Assembly: GCA_947446575.1 (NCBI GenBank)
Contig: CANFHC010000026.1
Coordinates: 1 to 49,002 of the forward strand
DNA: 49,002 nt
Source of the DNA: Bacteriovoracaceae bacterium
GTDB taxonomy: Bacteria > Bdellovibrionota > Bacteriovoracia > Bacteriovoracales > Bacteriovoracaceae
Direction of reading: 5' to 3'
Made by a program: the position numbers and the translations under genes. Shown in pieces: positions 26,798-35,939 of the stretch. The notes under the pieces are model-generated. The model did not search any database, was not told the DNA's origin, and was given only the letters and a program-made list of their open reading frames with translations. Each line of letters begins with the position of its first letter. Position 1 is the stretch's first letter.

Positions 26798-26991
26798 GAA
26801 TTAATCCTACACTTTTATTGATCAAAGACAATTGAAGATGGGCACTAAAAGTGGTTCCAGCCAGCATACTCATCGGGGAGCTTTGCGTATTACTTCTGGA
26901 GTGAAAAAATTGATTTAATCTTTTAGATATTGAGTGAATTAAAATTTCTATGAATATGATTTCTCCGTATTTGTGAAGTTTTCTTACTTAA

Positions 26992-27522
26992 TCATCTTTT
27001 TTGCTGAGGCACTATTGTTAAATTGTCTACAGGGTAGCCAATAACTTCTATTTCTTTAATAATTTTATCTAATTTAGCTTTAGAGACTTGTTGGTCTTTG
27101 GTCATAATCCATAAGTATTTCTCAGAAGGAACGCCGATGGCAGTCCACTTATAATCAGGATCAAGTGCAATAACGAGGTAATCAAATTTCAAAGGCCATA
27201 ATGGAGAAATTTTCCAATGAGCGTTGGTCTTTGTATTTTCAATATAACCTGTTTGAGGAATTTTTTTTAATTTGCCATCAAAACCCCCTTGGTTATAACT
27301 AAAATCGATTTCAATATTTTGTTTTTGCTCATTCCAAGTATATTTTTCAATTGCATTAGTTACATCTTTTTCCAGAGGAGTAAAACGTCCAGCTTGTACA
27401 TACCAAGAAGTCATGAATCTATCGCGATCGACATAATCAACGGTTTTAAAATTTTCGGCTTTTGCATTAACCGCAGTTATTAATGAAGCAAATAGACTCA
27501 CAAACAAAAGATTCTTTTTCAT
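26992..27522 (-). CDS. Lipocalin (Blc-like), first of two
   Basis: A 176-residue lipocalin with signal peptide (MKKNLLFVSLFASLITAVNA). FMTSWYVQAGRF replaces the usual G-x-W signature, then YNQGGFDGKL, AHWKISPLWPLKFDYLVIAL and DPDYKWTAIGVPSEKYLWIM, the last being the typical Blc block. Bacterial lipocalins bind lysophospholipids or other lipids in the periplasm or outer membrane. There is no lipobox Cys, so it is probably soluble. GGGAGAA precedes the ATG. Confidence 0.88.
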   Translation of the reverse strand: MKKNLLFVSLFASLITAVNAKAENFKTVDYVDRDRFMTSWYVQAGRFTPLEKDVTNAIEKYTWNEQKQNIEIDFSYNQGGFDGKLKKIPQTGYIENTKTNAHWKISPLWPLKFDYLVIALDPDYKWTAIGVPSEKYLWIMTKDQQVSKAKLDKIIKEIEVIGYPVDNLTIVPQQKR

Positions 27523-27562
27523 TGGTTCTCCCGAATAGTAATAACTAATTCTCAGTAGCAGA

Positions 27563-27589
27563 AGATTTAGAAAAGTTCATTCTAAATCT
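27563..27589. repeat. Inverted repeat between the two lipocalin genes
   Basis: Two perfect 10-bp arms (AGATTTAGAA / TTCTAAATCT) are separated by 7 nt. It may be a weak terminator for the upstream lipocalin or an operator for the downstream one. Confidence 0.45.
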
Positions 27590-27679
27590 TTAATTACTTC
27601 CAATTTTTACATGGTTTTTTTATAGAAAAATTGTATTCAATAAAATTCCAAAAAAAAATCGTAAATCTCCCTTAGGTTA

Positions 27680-28222
27680 TTACATTTTTTCTGGTGGATA
27701 AGGCGCACAGCCGTCTTGAACTTGCATTTCTAATTTTTCAACAGGTGCTCCATTTGAAGCAGCTTCAGTTAGTGCTTTTTTATAATCTTCTGCACTCAAT
27801 TGTGGATCACGAGACATTACGTATAAGCTGTAGCCGTATTTATCAGATACAACAGTCCAATTATAATCGGCGTCTAGAGCAACAACCCAGTAAGATCCTG
27901 TTAGTGGTGCACCTTTAAAATGAACGTCAAATTTTGTGTAACTGTTATCGAGAGGACTAGCATAACCCCCGATACTTACAAGCTTTCCACCAACTAAATC
28001 TTTATTGCATGTATTATAAACTCCAACTGTATTATTTGAACTCGCACTTAGAACTTGTCTAGCACAAGCACAGCTTGGTTCAAAAATGATTGGGCGACTT
28101 GAAATTCTATACCATGTACCAATAAATTTTAGAGGATCAACAGAACTGACAGTCTTAATTGAACTGGCCAAACTTAAGCCAGAAAAGATCAAGCAAATAA
28201 AGGCTATTATTATTGTTTTCAC
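27680..28222 (-). CDS. Lipocalin (Blc-like), second of two
   Basis: The 180-residue product has a signal peptide (MKTIIIAFICLIFSGLSLAS), the lipocalin signature FIGTWYRISSRP, a Cys-rich early strand (SCACARQ, NTCNKD), GSYWVVALDADYNWTVVS and YSLYVMSRDPQLS. A C-terminal Cys in VQDGCAPYP probably closes a disulfide. It is a diverged relative of the adjacent lipocalin, in the same orientation with 157 bp between them, so a tandem duplication is likely. It has more Cys than its neighbour, which suggests a disulfide-stabilised extracytoplasmic protein. Confidence 0.88.
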   Translation of the reverse strand: MKTIIIAFICLIFSGLSLASSIKTVSSVDPLKFIGTWYRISSRPIIFEPSCACARQVLSASSNNTVGVYNTCNKDLVGGKLVSIGGYASPLDNSYTKFDVHFKGAPLTGSYWVVALDADYNWTVVSDKYGYSLYVMSRDPQLSAEDYKKALTEAASNGAPVEKLEMQVQDGCAPYPPEKM

Positions 28223-28627
28223 TATTCAATCTCCCTTGTTGAAAAATTAATTAACACCTTAAACAATTATCATTTTACAATTGATAATTCAACATTAACG
28301 CACAGACTGTTTCAGATGATAGTAGATTATAAATTTGGGCATAGTGTGAAGTTGCTATGATTTCTCGAACAAGCTTTTGAAAATAGAAAATTTAGGATCT
28401 GATTCTCACTTTTTCAATGAGGCAAGAAGTTTTAAAAGCCTTGAAAATTAAATAGTATTTTATAATTAAAAAAGGCTAAAAATAGTTATCGTTAGCAATT
28501 CAATTATTTTTCCTGTTCAACAAAATAGTGTTGTCGATATAAAATATAAGGAAATTATAAAAAGATTTCTTTTTGAGCTTAGAATGATCATTCAGTATTT
28601 CTAAAAATTTAGATTAGTGTTCAAATC
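28223..28627. other. 405-bp intergenic region with two inverted repeats
   Basis: AATTATCA...TGATAATT (28265-28289, 9-nt spacer) lies just before the second lipocalin gene and could be an operator. GAATGATCATTC (28582-28593) is a perfect 12-bp palindrome beyond the end of the HD-GYP gene. No convincing ORF or RNA was seen. Confidence 0.4.
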
Positions 28628-29575
28628 TCACCTAGATTTTTTCTTTGTCAACATCTCCGTAAAACTTTTTAGGAAAATGGGATCGTAATGACCGATATCA
28701 CCATTCATGATCTCTAGAGCTTCAAGAGGTTTTTTATAGGTTGTTCTATATGAAGTATTAGAAATTAGAGAGCAAAATCCATCGGCGATGGCCACGATTT
28801 TAGCCGGCGGAAAGATCAAGTAGTGTGCCAAACGGTTGGGATAGCCTCGACCATTGTGTTGCTCATGATGCTGAATAATAATTGATCTCACATCCGAGCT
28901 TACCGACTTGCTATGATCAATAATCTTTAGGCCTAATTGGGGATGATCCTTTAGTTCCTCCCATTCAGTATGTGATAAGACTTCATTTGTCGATATCTTT
29001 GGATCGATTCTGGTGTGTCCAACATCATGAAGAAATGCCCCTAAACCAATGGAGAGCAACGTTCGCTCCGAAGAAATCCCATTTAACTTTGCCAAAATAA
29101 TTGAAAAAATGGATACCATGTAAGAGTGCTTGAGAAGATGACTATTAGAGGCCATCGCCTTAAAAATATTTACGGTCAGCATGACATCATTTTCTAACAT
29201 GTTGAGTGAATTCTTTACATTGTGAACGGCCAAATCAATATTAATATTGACTTCATCATTTTCAACATCGAGATGTTCCAAGTTAAATTCTAGTCCTGCT
29301 TTCATAATTTCGATAATATTTTCTGTTGGCAAATTTTCATCAATGCTTAAATTTTGTATAAATTCTTCAAAATTATATTTCTCTGATCGATTGATAAACA
29401 AGGTCTTCACATTTTGGAGTTCATAGCGAATGAGTTGCTCAATATCATGAGTAGAATTTTTCTTATAAATATTTGTGTATTTGCCTTCCGCTCTTTCTAA
29501 GTAAACATCAAAAGGCAATGAACTTTTAAAGCTACAAATAAATTTGGTGGAGACGGCAATGAATTGATTAATCAT
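28628..29575 (-). CDS. HD-GYP cyclic-di-GMP phosphodiesterase
   Basis: The 315-residue cytoplasmic protein has a complete HD-GYP active site: His150, FLHDVGH (His183, Asp184), His211 in KDHPQLG, QHHEQHNGRGYP (His236, His237, GYP 244-246) and Asp264 in IADGF. The N-terminal region (1-130) has LPFDVYLERAEGKYTNIY, a pattern also present in the degenerate HD-GYP regulator at 35940-37292, so the two share an input domain. It is expected to cleave c-di-GMP. It is divergent from a histidine kinase, with repeat C and an operator-like palindrome between them. Confidence 0.9.
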   Translation of the reverse strand: MINQFIAVSTKFICSFKSSLPFDVYLERAEGKYTNIYKKNSTHDIEQLIRYELQNVKTLFINRSEKYNFEEFIQNLSIDENLPTENIIEIMKAGLEFNLEHLDVENDEVNINIDLAVHNVKNSLNMLENDVMLTVNIFKAMASNSHLLKHSYMVSIFSIILAKLNGISSERTLLSIGLGAFLHDVGHTRIDPKISTNEVLSHTEWEELKDHPQLGLKIIDHSKSVSSDVRSIIIQHHEQHNGRGYPNRLAHYLIFPPAKIVAIADGFCSLISNTSYRTTYKKPLEALEIMNGDIGHYDPIFLKSFTEMLTKKKSR

Positions 29576-29735
29576 CTCTGTATTGTATAGCTAATCACTT
29601 TTTGGAGTATTTATTCCTTAAACTACTCATACTTTTAAAGACTTAAAAGAGGCTCAAGCCTAGGCTAAAAAAACTTTGTAAACAAAAAGTGCCTCATTTA
29701 TTAGTCGTGATACTTTTTTGCACGAGAATGAAAAA

Positions 29736-29804
29736 GTGACCTCAAAAATATTAACAGAATCGATCAAAGGCGCTCCTTTCTAATTTCATCTAAAGTCTGG
29801 AGAC
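29736..29804. repeat. Dispersed intergenic element, copy C (middle block missing)
   Basis: The left block (GTGACCTCAAAAATATTAAC, AGAATCG, AAAGGCGCTCC) joins directly to the right block (TCTAATTTCATCTAAAGTC). The G-rich middle block is absent. It lies between the divergent HD-GYP and histidine-kinase genes. Confidence 0.55.
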
Positions 29805-29888
29805 ACTAAAGTAATGTGATCGGGGATTAGTTTTTAATAAAAGCGAATTATTAGAAGAATGGGGTAATTATTTTTATCGACTTCATCA

Positions 29889-29903
29889 CGCACAATCTGT
29901 GCG
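29889..29903. promoter_or_regulatory. Operator-like palindrome upstream of a histidine kinase
   Basis: CGCACA-ATC-TGTGCG is a perfect 6-bp inverted repeat in AT-rich DNA, 31 bp before the kinase ATG. TAAAAT (29922-29927) ends 7 nt before that ATG, so the palindrome lies at about -31 to -46 of a leaderless start. Confidence 0.4.
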
Positions 29904-29934
29904 CTAATTTTAAAAATGAGCTAAAATAATATAT

Positions 29935-31098
29935 ATGAGTAAAACTTTAGAGAATTCAGAGCTTCGTGAACTTGCTTTAAAATTCAGTGACAGAACTGAA
30001 TTACTAGAGGCCATTGATCAAATGCTCACTTTTAAAAGCAAAGAAGCAGAAGCCCTGCGTTCAGAATATGAACGGCTTAACGTCATTATTGATCTAATTC
30101 CCAATACTATTTCTTGGGTTAATCGAGATATGACATATTTTGCAGTCAATAGATCCCTGGCCGAAACTTGTGAAGTCGAGCGTTCAGAGTTTGTTGGTAA
30201 ACCGATTGGCTTCCATACGAAAGAAAAATTTTTTCATGATTTCGTGATCGATCTTTTTAAATCTTCAAGCAATACCATTTATCGAGAACTCCAGGCAAAA
30301 ATTGGTGAAGCTGAACATAGTTATCTCGTTACTGGAACTAAACTTCAAGATAAAGATAAAGCGGTTGTTATTGGAGTGGATATAACCGAATTAAATCAAT
30401 TAAAAGGCCATGTTTCATTTACCGAAAAACTTGCAACCCTAGGTGAGATTTTTGCGGGAATCATTCATGATATCAACAATCCTTTAATGATGATCGAGGG
30501 AAATGTTACGCGAATACGTAAAAAAGTTGAAGATGAAGAAATACTGACTTTGCTTGCAAAGATAGAAATGGGTTCTAAGAAAATTTCAAAAATAGTTCAA
30601 GGGATTAAGGTCTATATTCGTCAAGATGGAGAACAGCCTTATCAGTCGGAGAATTTCGGCAGTATAATCGACGATGCCATAATTATTTGCGAGAACAAAT
30701 TAAAAGAGCAACATGTTGAATTACGAGTTGATCCACAATTAAATGCTATACAACTTAATTGTCATTTTACCCAAATTTTTCAGGTTTTTGTAAACCTGAT
30801 CACCAATTCTATTGATGCCATAAATACTTTGCCTGAAAAATGGATTGAGCTATCTTTGATTGAAGATAATTTAGAAACAGGCCTGGTTAAAATGAAGTTC
30901 TCTGATTCCGGCACTGGGATTCCCAAAGAGCTTCAAGAGAAAATTTTCAATGCATTTTTTACAACTAAAGGTAGAGGTGTCGGTTCTGGACTTGGGCTAT
31001 CACTCTGTAAAAAAATTCTCGAAGACCATAGCGGTGGCCTTGCTATCGATAATACGCAAGCCCATACAACTTTTATAATTTCTTTAAAAAAATCTTAA
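29935..31098 (+). CDS. PAS-domain sensor histidine kinase
   Basis: A 387-residue cytoplasmic kinase. It has a short coiled coil, one PAS domain (about 45-150, with IPNTISWVNRDMTYFAVN and IGVDITE), HisKA with GIIHDINNPLM (His178; the usual Glu after His is Asp) and HATPase (NLITNSIDAI, DSGTGIPKEL, FFTTKGRGVGSGLGLSL). No receiver domain or membrane segment. No Shine-Dalgarno is visible and a -10-like box sits 7 nt before the ATG, so the mRNA may be leaderless. The signal and partner regulator are unknown; the HD-GYP gene is divergent. Confidence 0.9.
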   Translation: MSKTLENSELRELALKFSDRTELLEAIDQMLTFKSKEAEALRSEYERLNVIIDLIPNTISWVNRDMTYFAVNRSLAETCEVERSEFVGKPIGFHTKEKFFHDFVIDLFKSSSNTIYRELQAKIGEAEHSYLVTGTKLQDKDKAVVIGVDITELNQLKGHVSFTEKLATLGEIFAGIIHDINNPLMMIEGNVTRIRKKVEDEEILTLLAKIEMGSKKISKIVQGIKVYIRQDGEQPYQSENFGSIIDDAIIICENKLKEQHVELRVDPQLNAIQLNCHFTQIFQVFVNLITNSIDAINTLPEKWIELSLIEDNLETGLVKMKFSDSGTGIPKELQEKIFNAFFTTKGRGVGSGLGLSLCKKILEDHSGGLAIDNTQAHTTFIISLKKS

Positions 31099-31289
31099 AT
31101 TACGAAGCAATTCTTTGGTAAACGAGTGCACCTGCTTTTGATGTTGGTTAGGAAATCATTTGATTTAGTGACCTCATAGAGTTTTTGGGATACTCTTTCT
31201 TTTGAGCAGAAGAATAAAGTAAGAAAAATGCACCAGTATAAAATGATCTTCAACATTTTCCACGTTACAAAGAAAAACCTGGCTTTCAT
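31099..31289. other. Gap upstream of the glycosyltransferase promoter
   Basis: I see no convincing gene in this AT-rich stretch. GTGACCTCA at 31167-31175 matches the start of the dispersed element and is followed by a small hairpin (AGAGT/ACTCT). It may be a very decayed copy. Confidence 0.3.
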
Positions 31290-31320
31290 TTGACAACCAG
31301 ACACTGCAAGAGAATATAAT
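31290..31320 (+). promoter_or_regulatory. Sigma-70 promoter of the glycosyltransferase operon
   Basis: A perfect TTGACA (31290-31295) and a perfect TATAAT (31315-31320) are spaced 19 nt apart. The leader would be about 80 nt and contains the hairpin AGGTTTTT-GAG-AAAAACCT (31373-31391) just before the weak ribosome site TGGGA. Confidence 0.6.
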
Positions 31321-31409
31321 AAGTATATTAAACAGTTTTAATCCATAGAGCCTGACCAAAATTATCAACGTTAGGTTTTTGAGAAAAACCTGCCTGGGAT
31401 ATCTGCTAA

Positions 31410-32762
31410 ATGAGTATTCAAAAAATTAAAATATTAATTATTCGAACAACCGAAGAAAGTTCTTGGGGCAGTTGTCGAGTAATCTCACCGAACTTGCAAA
31501 AAACTTATCAGCATCTCTCTAAAGAAATATTTGAAATTCGCTTTTTTGATATTACCGAAAAGTTTTTACTCGAGGATCTCAAGACTAATTCTAATCATAT
31601 GAGAAATTTGGCAAATATGATTATTCAATTTGAGCCTGACGAGCTTGTGTTCGTCGATCATTTGCCTCATCCTTTTAAAATACTATCAGTGCTTCAAATG
31701 TTTTTGACTAAATCTCAATTTCCAACCTTGGTATTTCATATTTATGGAGATTTTTCTTATTTTGCAAGTGATTGGATTAAATTCGCACTCAACTTTCCTG
31801 AACAAAAAGTGAAATTCATTGTTGCCTCTGAATCACAATTAAAACTTTTAAATTATTTTTCTAAAAACTCAAATTGTAATTCTCGTTTTTTATTTCCGGT
31901 TAATTCTAACGATTATTTTTTTAATTCGGACGAAAGAACAGAGTTAAGAAAAAAAATGAATCTAGCCGAAGATGATTTTGTGATTTTATATTCTGGAAGA
32001 ATAAGTTTACAAAAAAATGTCGACCTCATTATTGATGAATTTAGTAATTTAAATGATCTTTCTCCTGGAAAAGTTCATCTATGGATAGTTGGATCTTTTG
32101 ATGACCTTGGAGCTAATTTCATGGGGGTCAATAATCTTCCTGGATATATGTTTCATAAGATTCAAGAGATTTTAGATCTACTGCCTCCTCATTTAAGAGA
32201 AAAAATCACTTTCTGGGGAAATCAAAAAAAAGAAATGTTGAGAAAGATCAACAATGCCTCAGATCTTTTTATAAGCCTGAGTTTATATCATGATGAAGAC
32301 TTTGGAATGTCTCCGGCAGAAGCACTTGCGACAGGCCTGCCTACTTTATTGACAGACTGGGGAGGCTACTCTTCTTTCATGTCAAAAGAGTGGTGCTCTG
32401 ATCTCGTTCCCGTCAATATTACCCCATTTGGTCTTGAAATCAGTGCTTTTAAAATGGTTGAATTCATAGAAAATACTCTTAAAGCAAAGGTCGATTTTTC
32501 CAAAAGAAAACTTTGGTCTGATAAATTTTTAAAAGAATTTTCAATTGAAGGAAGCTCCTGGAAATTAGCTGAGATTTTAAAAAATGAAACATCTACTTTT
32601 GATGGTTTTTCTTTTGGCTTAAAATTCTATCAAAAAGAGTTTGGTCACAGTCTTTGGAAATTAGGAAAAGAAATTAGCGAAGAACTAACTCCCTCATCTG
32701 AAAATTATTATTATCAAGTTTATCAAAATTATATTTCTTTAAATGGTAGAGTAAATGAATAA
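31410..32762 (+). CDS. GT4-like glycosyltransferase
   Basis: The 450-residue GT-B enzyme has an N-terminal acceptor domain. Its donor domain is recognisable from FVILYSGRISLQKNVDLII, VHLWIVGSFDD, ITFWGNQKKEMLRKINNASD and the E-x7-E type block EDFGMSPAEALATGLPTLLTDWGG. GT4 enzymes transfer sugars from nucleotide donors to glycans or lipids. No membrane helix is present. The next gene starts inside its last codons (8-bp overlap), so the pair is translationally coupled. Its sugar and acceptor cannot be told; the SGNH-like genes nearby would suit a surface-glycan pathway (inference). Confidence 0.85.
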   Translation: MSIQKIKILIIRTTEESSWGSCRVISPNLQKTYQHLSKEIFEIRFFDITEKFLLEDLKTNSNHMRNLANMIIQFEPDELVFVDHLPHPFKILSVLQMFLTKSQFPTLVFHIYGDFSYFASDWIKFALNFPEQKVKFIVASESQLKLLNYFSKNSNCNSRFLFPVNSNDYFFNSDERTELRKKMNLAEDDFVILYSGRISLQKNVDLIIDEFSNLNDLSPGKVHLWIVGSFDDLGANFMGVNNLPGYMFHKIQEILDLLPPHLREKITFWGNQKKEMLRKINNASDLFISLSLYHDEDFGMSPAEALATGLPTLLTDWGGYSSFMSKEWCSDLVPVNITPFGLEISAFKMVEFIENTLKAKVDFSKRKLWSDKFLKEFSIEGSSWKLAEILKNETSTFDGFSFGLKFYQKEFGHSLWKLGKEISEELTPSSENYYYQVYQNYISLNGRVNE

Positions 32763-33756
32763 AAATAAAGAAACCCGCGTTGTATCCTGGGGATATGACT
32801 TAATTAGAAATATTTTTTTAAATCATAGAGAAGATTATGATTTCCAAGAAGACCTTTACCGCAACTACCTCTCACCATTCATGAAAGACATCTTTGGAAC
32901 TCATACACCTGTTTATATTTTTGGCGGCCAGGAAATTAAGTTAATCGTTGAGAAGAATATGCTCACCTTCAGAGATGGTCTACTTCCACTAACTATCTTT
33001 TTTAAAGAAGCTAATGTAGATCAATTCGCTCCAATTATTGCTATTCATAAAGATTACCATTTCATCGTTCCAGATGAATGGAAAAAGAAAGTTATTTATT
33101 ACGATATCAATTCAAAACGTAAATACAGCAAAAACTCACTTCCCAAAAAAATCCTTATTACTGGGATGATGAACTCTGCCCTTTCAGAACCACGTGAATT
33201 TGAAAAATCACTAGAGAACCTGGCACAAAAAGTAGGCGTCAATAATTTAGAGAAAATAGAAATTTCCTGCTTTTGCCCGAGTAAACGAAATGATTTATGG
33301 GGAGGCTGGGAAGAAGAAAATGTTTTGCGGTATTCGCAAGCAATTTTTCAAAAACTTAAATTAGACATTAAAGTTCCAGAGTGGAAGCACATCATTCAAG
33401 AAAGTGATTATACAGACACTCTTTACTATGAGATCAATAATGGCTTTTTTATAAAAGACAGCTTCCCACTTCATCATATCCTTGCCAAAGGAGCTGGACT
33501 ACTCGCAGATGATGAATCACTGACAAGTTCGCAATTTAAAATTAAAAATGAAATTGCCCTCTCGCTCTATCACTCAATTCGTTTTTATGATTGCGATTAC
33601 TCAACGAATGATCCCTTTGAAACCCAAGTTGAGGACTTGGAATACTTTAAACAAATAAGTGCCATCGAGAGCAAAAATAAAAAATTAAACTTTAGATGGG
33701 AAGAGTGGTATGCCTCTTACATTAAGAAATATTACTCAGCCGCCATCGAAAAATAA
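32755..33756 (+). CDS. Unknown protein coupled to the glycosyltransferase
   Basis: A 333-residue soluble protein without signal peptide or membrane helix. It is rich in aromatic and charged residues, with KKILITGMMNSALSEPREFE in the middle and a conserved-looking ISCFCPSKRNDLWGGWEEEN. I do not recognise the family. The 8-bp overlap with the GT4 gene implies a joint role, for instance a second sugar-handling enzyme or a partner subunit. Confidence 0.75.
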   Translation: MNKNKETRVVSWGYDLIRNIFLNHREDYDFQEDLYRNYLSPFMKDIFGTHTPVYIFGGQEIKLIVEKNMLTFRDGLLPLTIFFKEANVDQFAPIIAIHKDYHFIVPDEWKKKVIYYDINSKRKYSKNSLPKKILITGMMNSALSEPREFEKSLENLAQKVGVNNLEKIEISCFCPSKRNDLWGGWEEENVLRYSQAIFQKLKLDIKVPEWKHIIQESDYTDTLYYEINNGFFIKDSFPLHHILAKGAGLLADDESLTSSQFKIKNEIALSLYHSIRFYDCDYSTNDPFETQVEDLEYFKQISAIESKNKKLNFRWEEWYASYIKKYYSAAIEK

Positions 33757-33786
33757 TGAGGATATTTATTTTTTTTTGAGAACTGC

Positions 33787-33954
33787 TTAATGCAGCTCAC
33801 TCGTTAGCAACTCTATCTTGATTGCAAGTTGATGGTTAATTTCGGTCATTCCAATATTTTGTTTAACTAATTGTGAAATTTGCTCATTCTGTTTCGCCGC
33901 AAGATTCTGTCTTTGCTTGGTTGCCGAGGGCCAAGTCTTCGAGGTACGGAGCAT
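33787..33954 (-). CDS. Possible small ORF of 55 codons, or remnant
   Basis: On the minus strand an ORF from ATG 33954 gives a protein-like amphipathic sequence (QNLAAKQNEQISQLVKQ, then IELLTSELH). It fills the space after the truncated hydrolase gene. There is no ribosome site. It could be a coiled-coil small protein or the tail of a lost gene. Confidence 0.3.
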   Translation of the reverse strand: MLRTSKTWPSATKQRQNLAAKQNEQISQLVKQNIGMTEINHQLAIKIELLTSELH

Positions 33955-33992
33955 CTAAAGGGAGAATTGAGTATTTAATTTTTTATGGTGAA

Positions 33993-34436
33993 TTAGTCAT
34001 GATTTTCATTGGTGAGTTTTTCTAAATCCCAGATCTTTTTAAGAATGATGTCGTGATGATAAAAAGGAATAAGGTGATCCATTCCTGGAAGTCTTTGAAT
34101 AAGAAGAGGTGAAGCGTTGATTAAGACTTTTTCGGCAAAATCCGCAGTCTTTGGATTAACAATTTTATCGGCGAGACCTTGAATTATAGCTACAGGCATT
34201 TGGAGAGTTGGCCATTTGGGATAAAGCTCACTTAATTGACTAGGCAGATTGGCACTTTCATAAGAGCTGACGACAAAATCATGAGGAAGTAGATGACGGA
34301 TGAGCCCCCATTGAGCTGGAAAATTATACCATTTAACTTTTTCAAATTGGGCACAAAGTGTTCCTGATACTAAGAGCATAGAGCTTATATCATCTGGAAA
34401 ATTTATTGCAATGAACATACTTTTTATTCTCGTCAC
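33993..34436 (-). pseudogene. Alpha/beta hydrolase, N-terminally truncated
   Basis: The 147 residues match only the C-terminal half of an alpha/beta hydrolase: the strand MLLVSGTL, a lid region, MPVAIIQGLADKIVNP (acid residue loop) and LPGMDHLIPFYHHD (catalytic His). The nucleophile elbow (G-x-S-x-G) and the whole N-terminal core are missing. The reading frame begins with a GTG without a ribosome site, 24 bp after the stop of the upstream gene. A 5' deletion that left a remnant is the simplest reading; a true short protein is less likely. Confidence 0.6.
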
Positions 34437-34460
34437 AGCGAGAACATTTAGTGGATACTA

Positions 34461-35684
34461 TTATTGAAGATTTTTTTTCAATTGATCTAAATCGATATTT
34501 TGTAGTTCTCTCTCTTTAGTTCCTTCAAAATTGATTACCAATTTGTAGGGACTGTCTTCTTGAAAAAGAATATTCGCTACATCACTTGGAAAAATAGTTA
34601 CATGCCCTAGCTCTTTATTGGTTTTAAATTGATCTTTGTTATAAACCAAATAAATCAGCTCAGTGCAAAGAACAGTATCTAATTGAAGTACATCAAAATT
34701 ATAATTATAACCTTTTCCTACCTGCTCTAATCCGCGTTTTAGTTGAGCTGACACCTCGTTAATGTCATTAAAATCGCCATCACGTCTCATCACCATAACT
34801 TCATCAATATTTAAAAAATGCTCTATTGTATTTATTTGAACACCGTTAATTAGTGCTTCCAGAATCACTTTGCCGCTCTCAATTGCATTATGATAAGGAA
34901 CAATACTTGGATCATTCCACATTCCATTTTCAAGCAATTGCTCTTTTGTCCCAAGATATATTCCGCCGTGACTAAAATGTCCTGGAATGAATTGGCTAGA
35001 AAGAGTAAATGGAGTTCGGCATAAAATAATATCCATCGGCTTTAATCTATCTTTTAATAGTTTAGTGGCCTTATCATTTTTATAAAGCGTTCCGTTTCTA
35101 AGTCTCAATGGTGTTGCAACATTTCCAACTGCAAAACTTAGAAAACTAGTTGTATTGTTAAATGCTCCAATTATCGAATCAATCAGGCCATGAGTGCTTT
35201 GATTGGTTTGGTTTTTTAAGAGTTCGTTGATCTCGCGAGTTTCTCGACCCCACTCATTAGTCGTATCTTTTTTAGAAAGACTCTTCAATGCTGCCTTCAT
35301 CATTCGTCTGACTCTTCCATCGGTGTGATAAAATTCGCGATAAAAATTATCGACTTGTTTTAAAAGAAGATCGCGAGCATTCAAGTCAATCAAGAGAGAA
35401 TTTATTTCATGATTTACAATGAGAGTGTGATTCATTTCGTAAAGATCGCTGCCAACAAAATCATTAACATTATTAAATTTTAAAATCAGTTGTTGATTAT
35501 AAAGACTACTTTGTTGATTAAAATCTTCAGCGGCCATCATGATAGCATCAATATTTTGTGAATTCTGATTAAGTATATTTTCTATTTTTGTAAGATTTTC
35601 GGCATATTGAAGTATATCAAAATCCGCCGCCTGCAAAGAGCTTGTAAGAGCTGTGAGTCCCAATAAAAATACTAAAGTTTTCAT
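34461..35684 (-). CDS. Exported permuted papain-fold (YiiX/NlpC-P60-like) hydrolase
   Basis: A 407-residue product with signal peptide MKTLVFLLGLTALTSSLQAA. A helical N-terminal region (20-200) precedes a C-terminal domain with the order His then Cys: PGHFSHGGIYLG (His239) and DTVLCTELIYLVY (Cys340). MDIILCRTP precedes the His. This order is that of circularly permuted NlpC/P60 amidases (YiiX/YebB-like), which cut amide or acyl bonds in peptidoglycan or lipids in the periplasm. A cell-wall role would fit a predator or an ordinary wall-remodelling enzyme; the substrate is unknown. Confidence 0.82.
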   Translation of the reverse strand: MKTLVFLLGLTALTSSLQAADFDILQYAENLTKIENILNQNSQNIDAIMMAAEDFNQQSSLYNQQLILKFNNVNDFVGSDLYEMNHTLIVNHEINSLLIDLNARDLLLKQVDNFYREFYHTDGRVRRMMKAALKSLSKKDTTNEWGRETREINELLKNQTNQSTHGLIDSIIGAFNNTTSFLSFAVGNVATPLRLRNGTLYKNDKATKLLKDRLKPMDIILCRTPFTLSSQFIPGHFSHGGIYLGTKEQLLENGMWNDPSIVPYHNAIESGKVILEALINGVQINTIEHFLNIDEVMVMRRDGDFNDINEVSAQLKRGLEQVGKGYNYNFDVLQLDTVLCTELIYLVYNKDQFKTNKELGHVTIFPSDVANILFQEDSPYKLVINFEGTKERELQNIDLDQLKKNLQ

Positions 35685-35814
35685 AAAGAGAATTGTAAAT
35701 TAAGCAAAAAATTTAGCAAGAAAAGTCACTTCCCCCTGTAAATATTACAGAGAGAGGATTCTTAATGTAGTTGAATTAATTCATAAGGTTACAGGATGTG
35801 TTGGATGCAGACAT

Positions 35815-35907
35815 AAGCAGGAGCGGTTGTCAGTTTTCTCCAAAGGGGGTAATTAGAATTTTGATCTTTTGTAAAATAGTGCTCTAGTTTTTTCTATAGT
35901 CTCAGCT
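35815..35907. repeat. Dispersed intergenic element, copy D
   Basis: A partial left block (AGGAGCGGTTGTCAG), the middle block TTTTCTCCAAAGGGGGTAAT and the right block CTCTAGTTTTTTCTATAGTC are present. Right-block spacing to AAGTAAT matches copy C. It lies upstream (on the minus strand) of the permuted papain gene. Confidence 0.5.
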
Positions 35908-35939
35908 ATAGAAAGTAATTTATTTGCAATTAATATTAG

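Noticed and set aside
26838-26918. 26-codon plus-strand ORF and a second protein-like frame between the HDAC-like and lipocalin genes
   Set aside because: Neither has a usable ribosome site or start and they disagree in frame; could be decayed DNA but not supportable.
31095-31368. Minus-strand ORFs in the gap before the glycosyltransferase
   Set aside because: They overlap the consensus promoter and have no ribosome sites.
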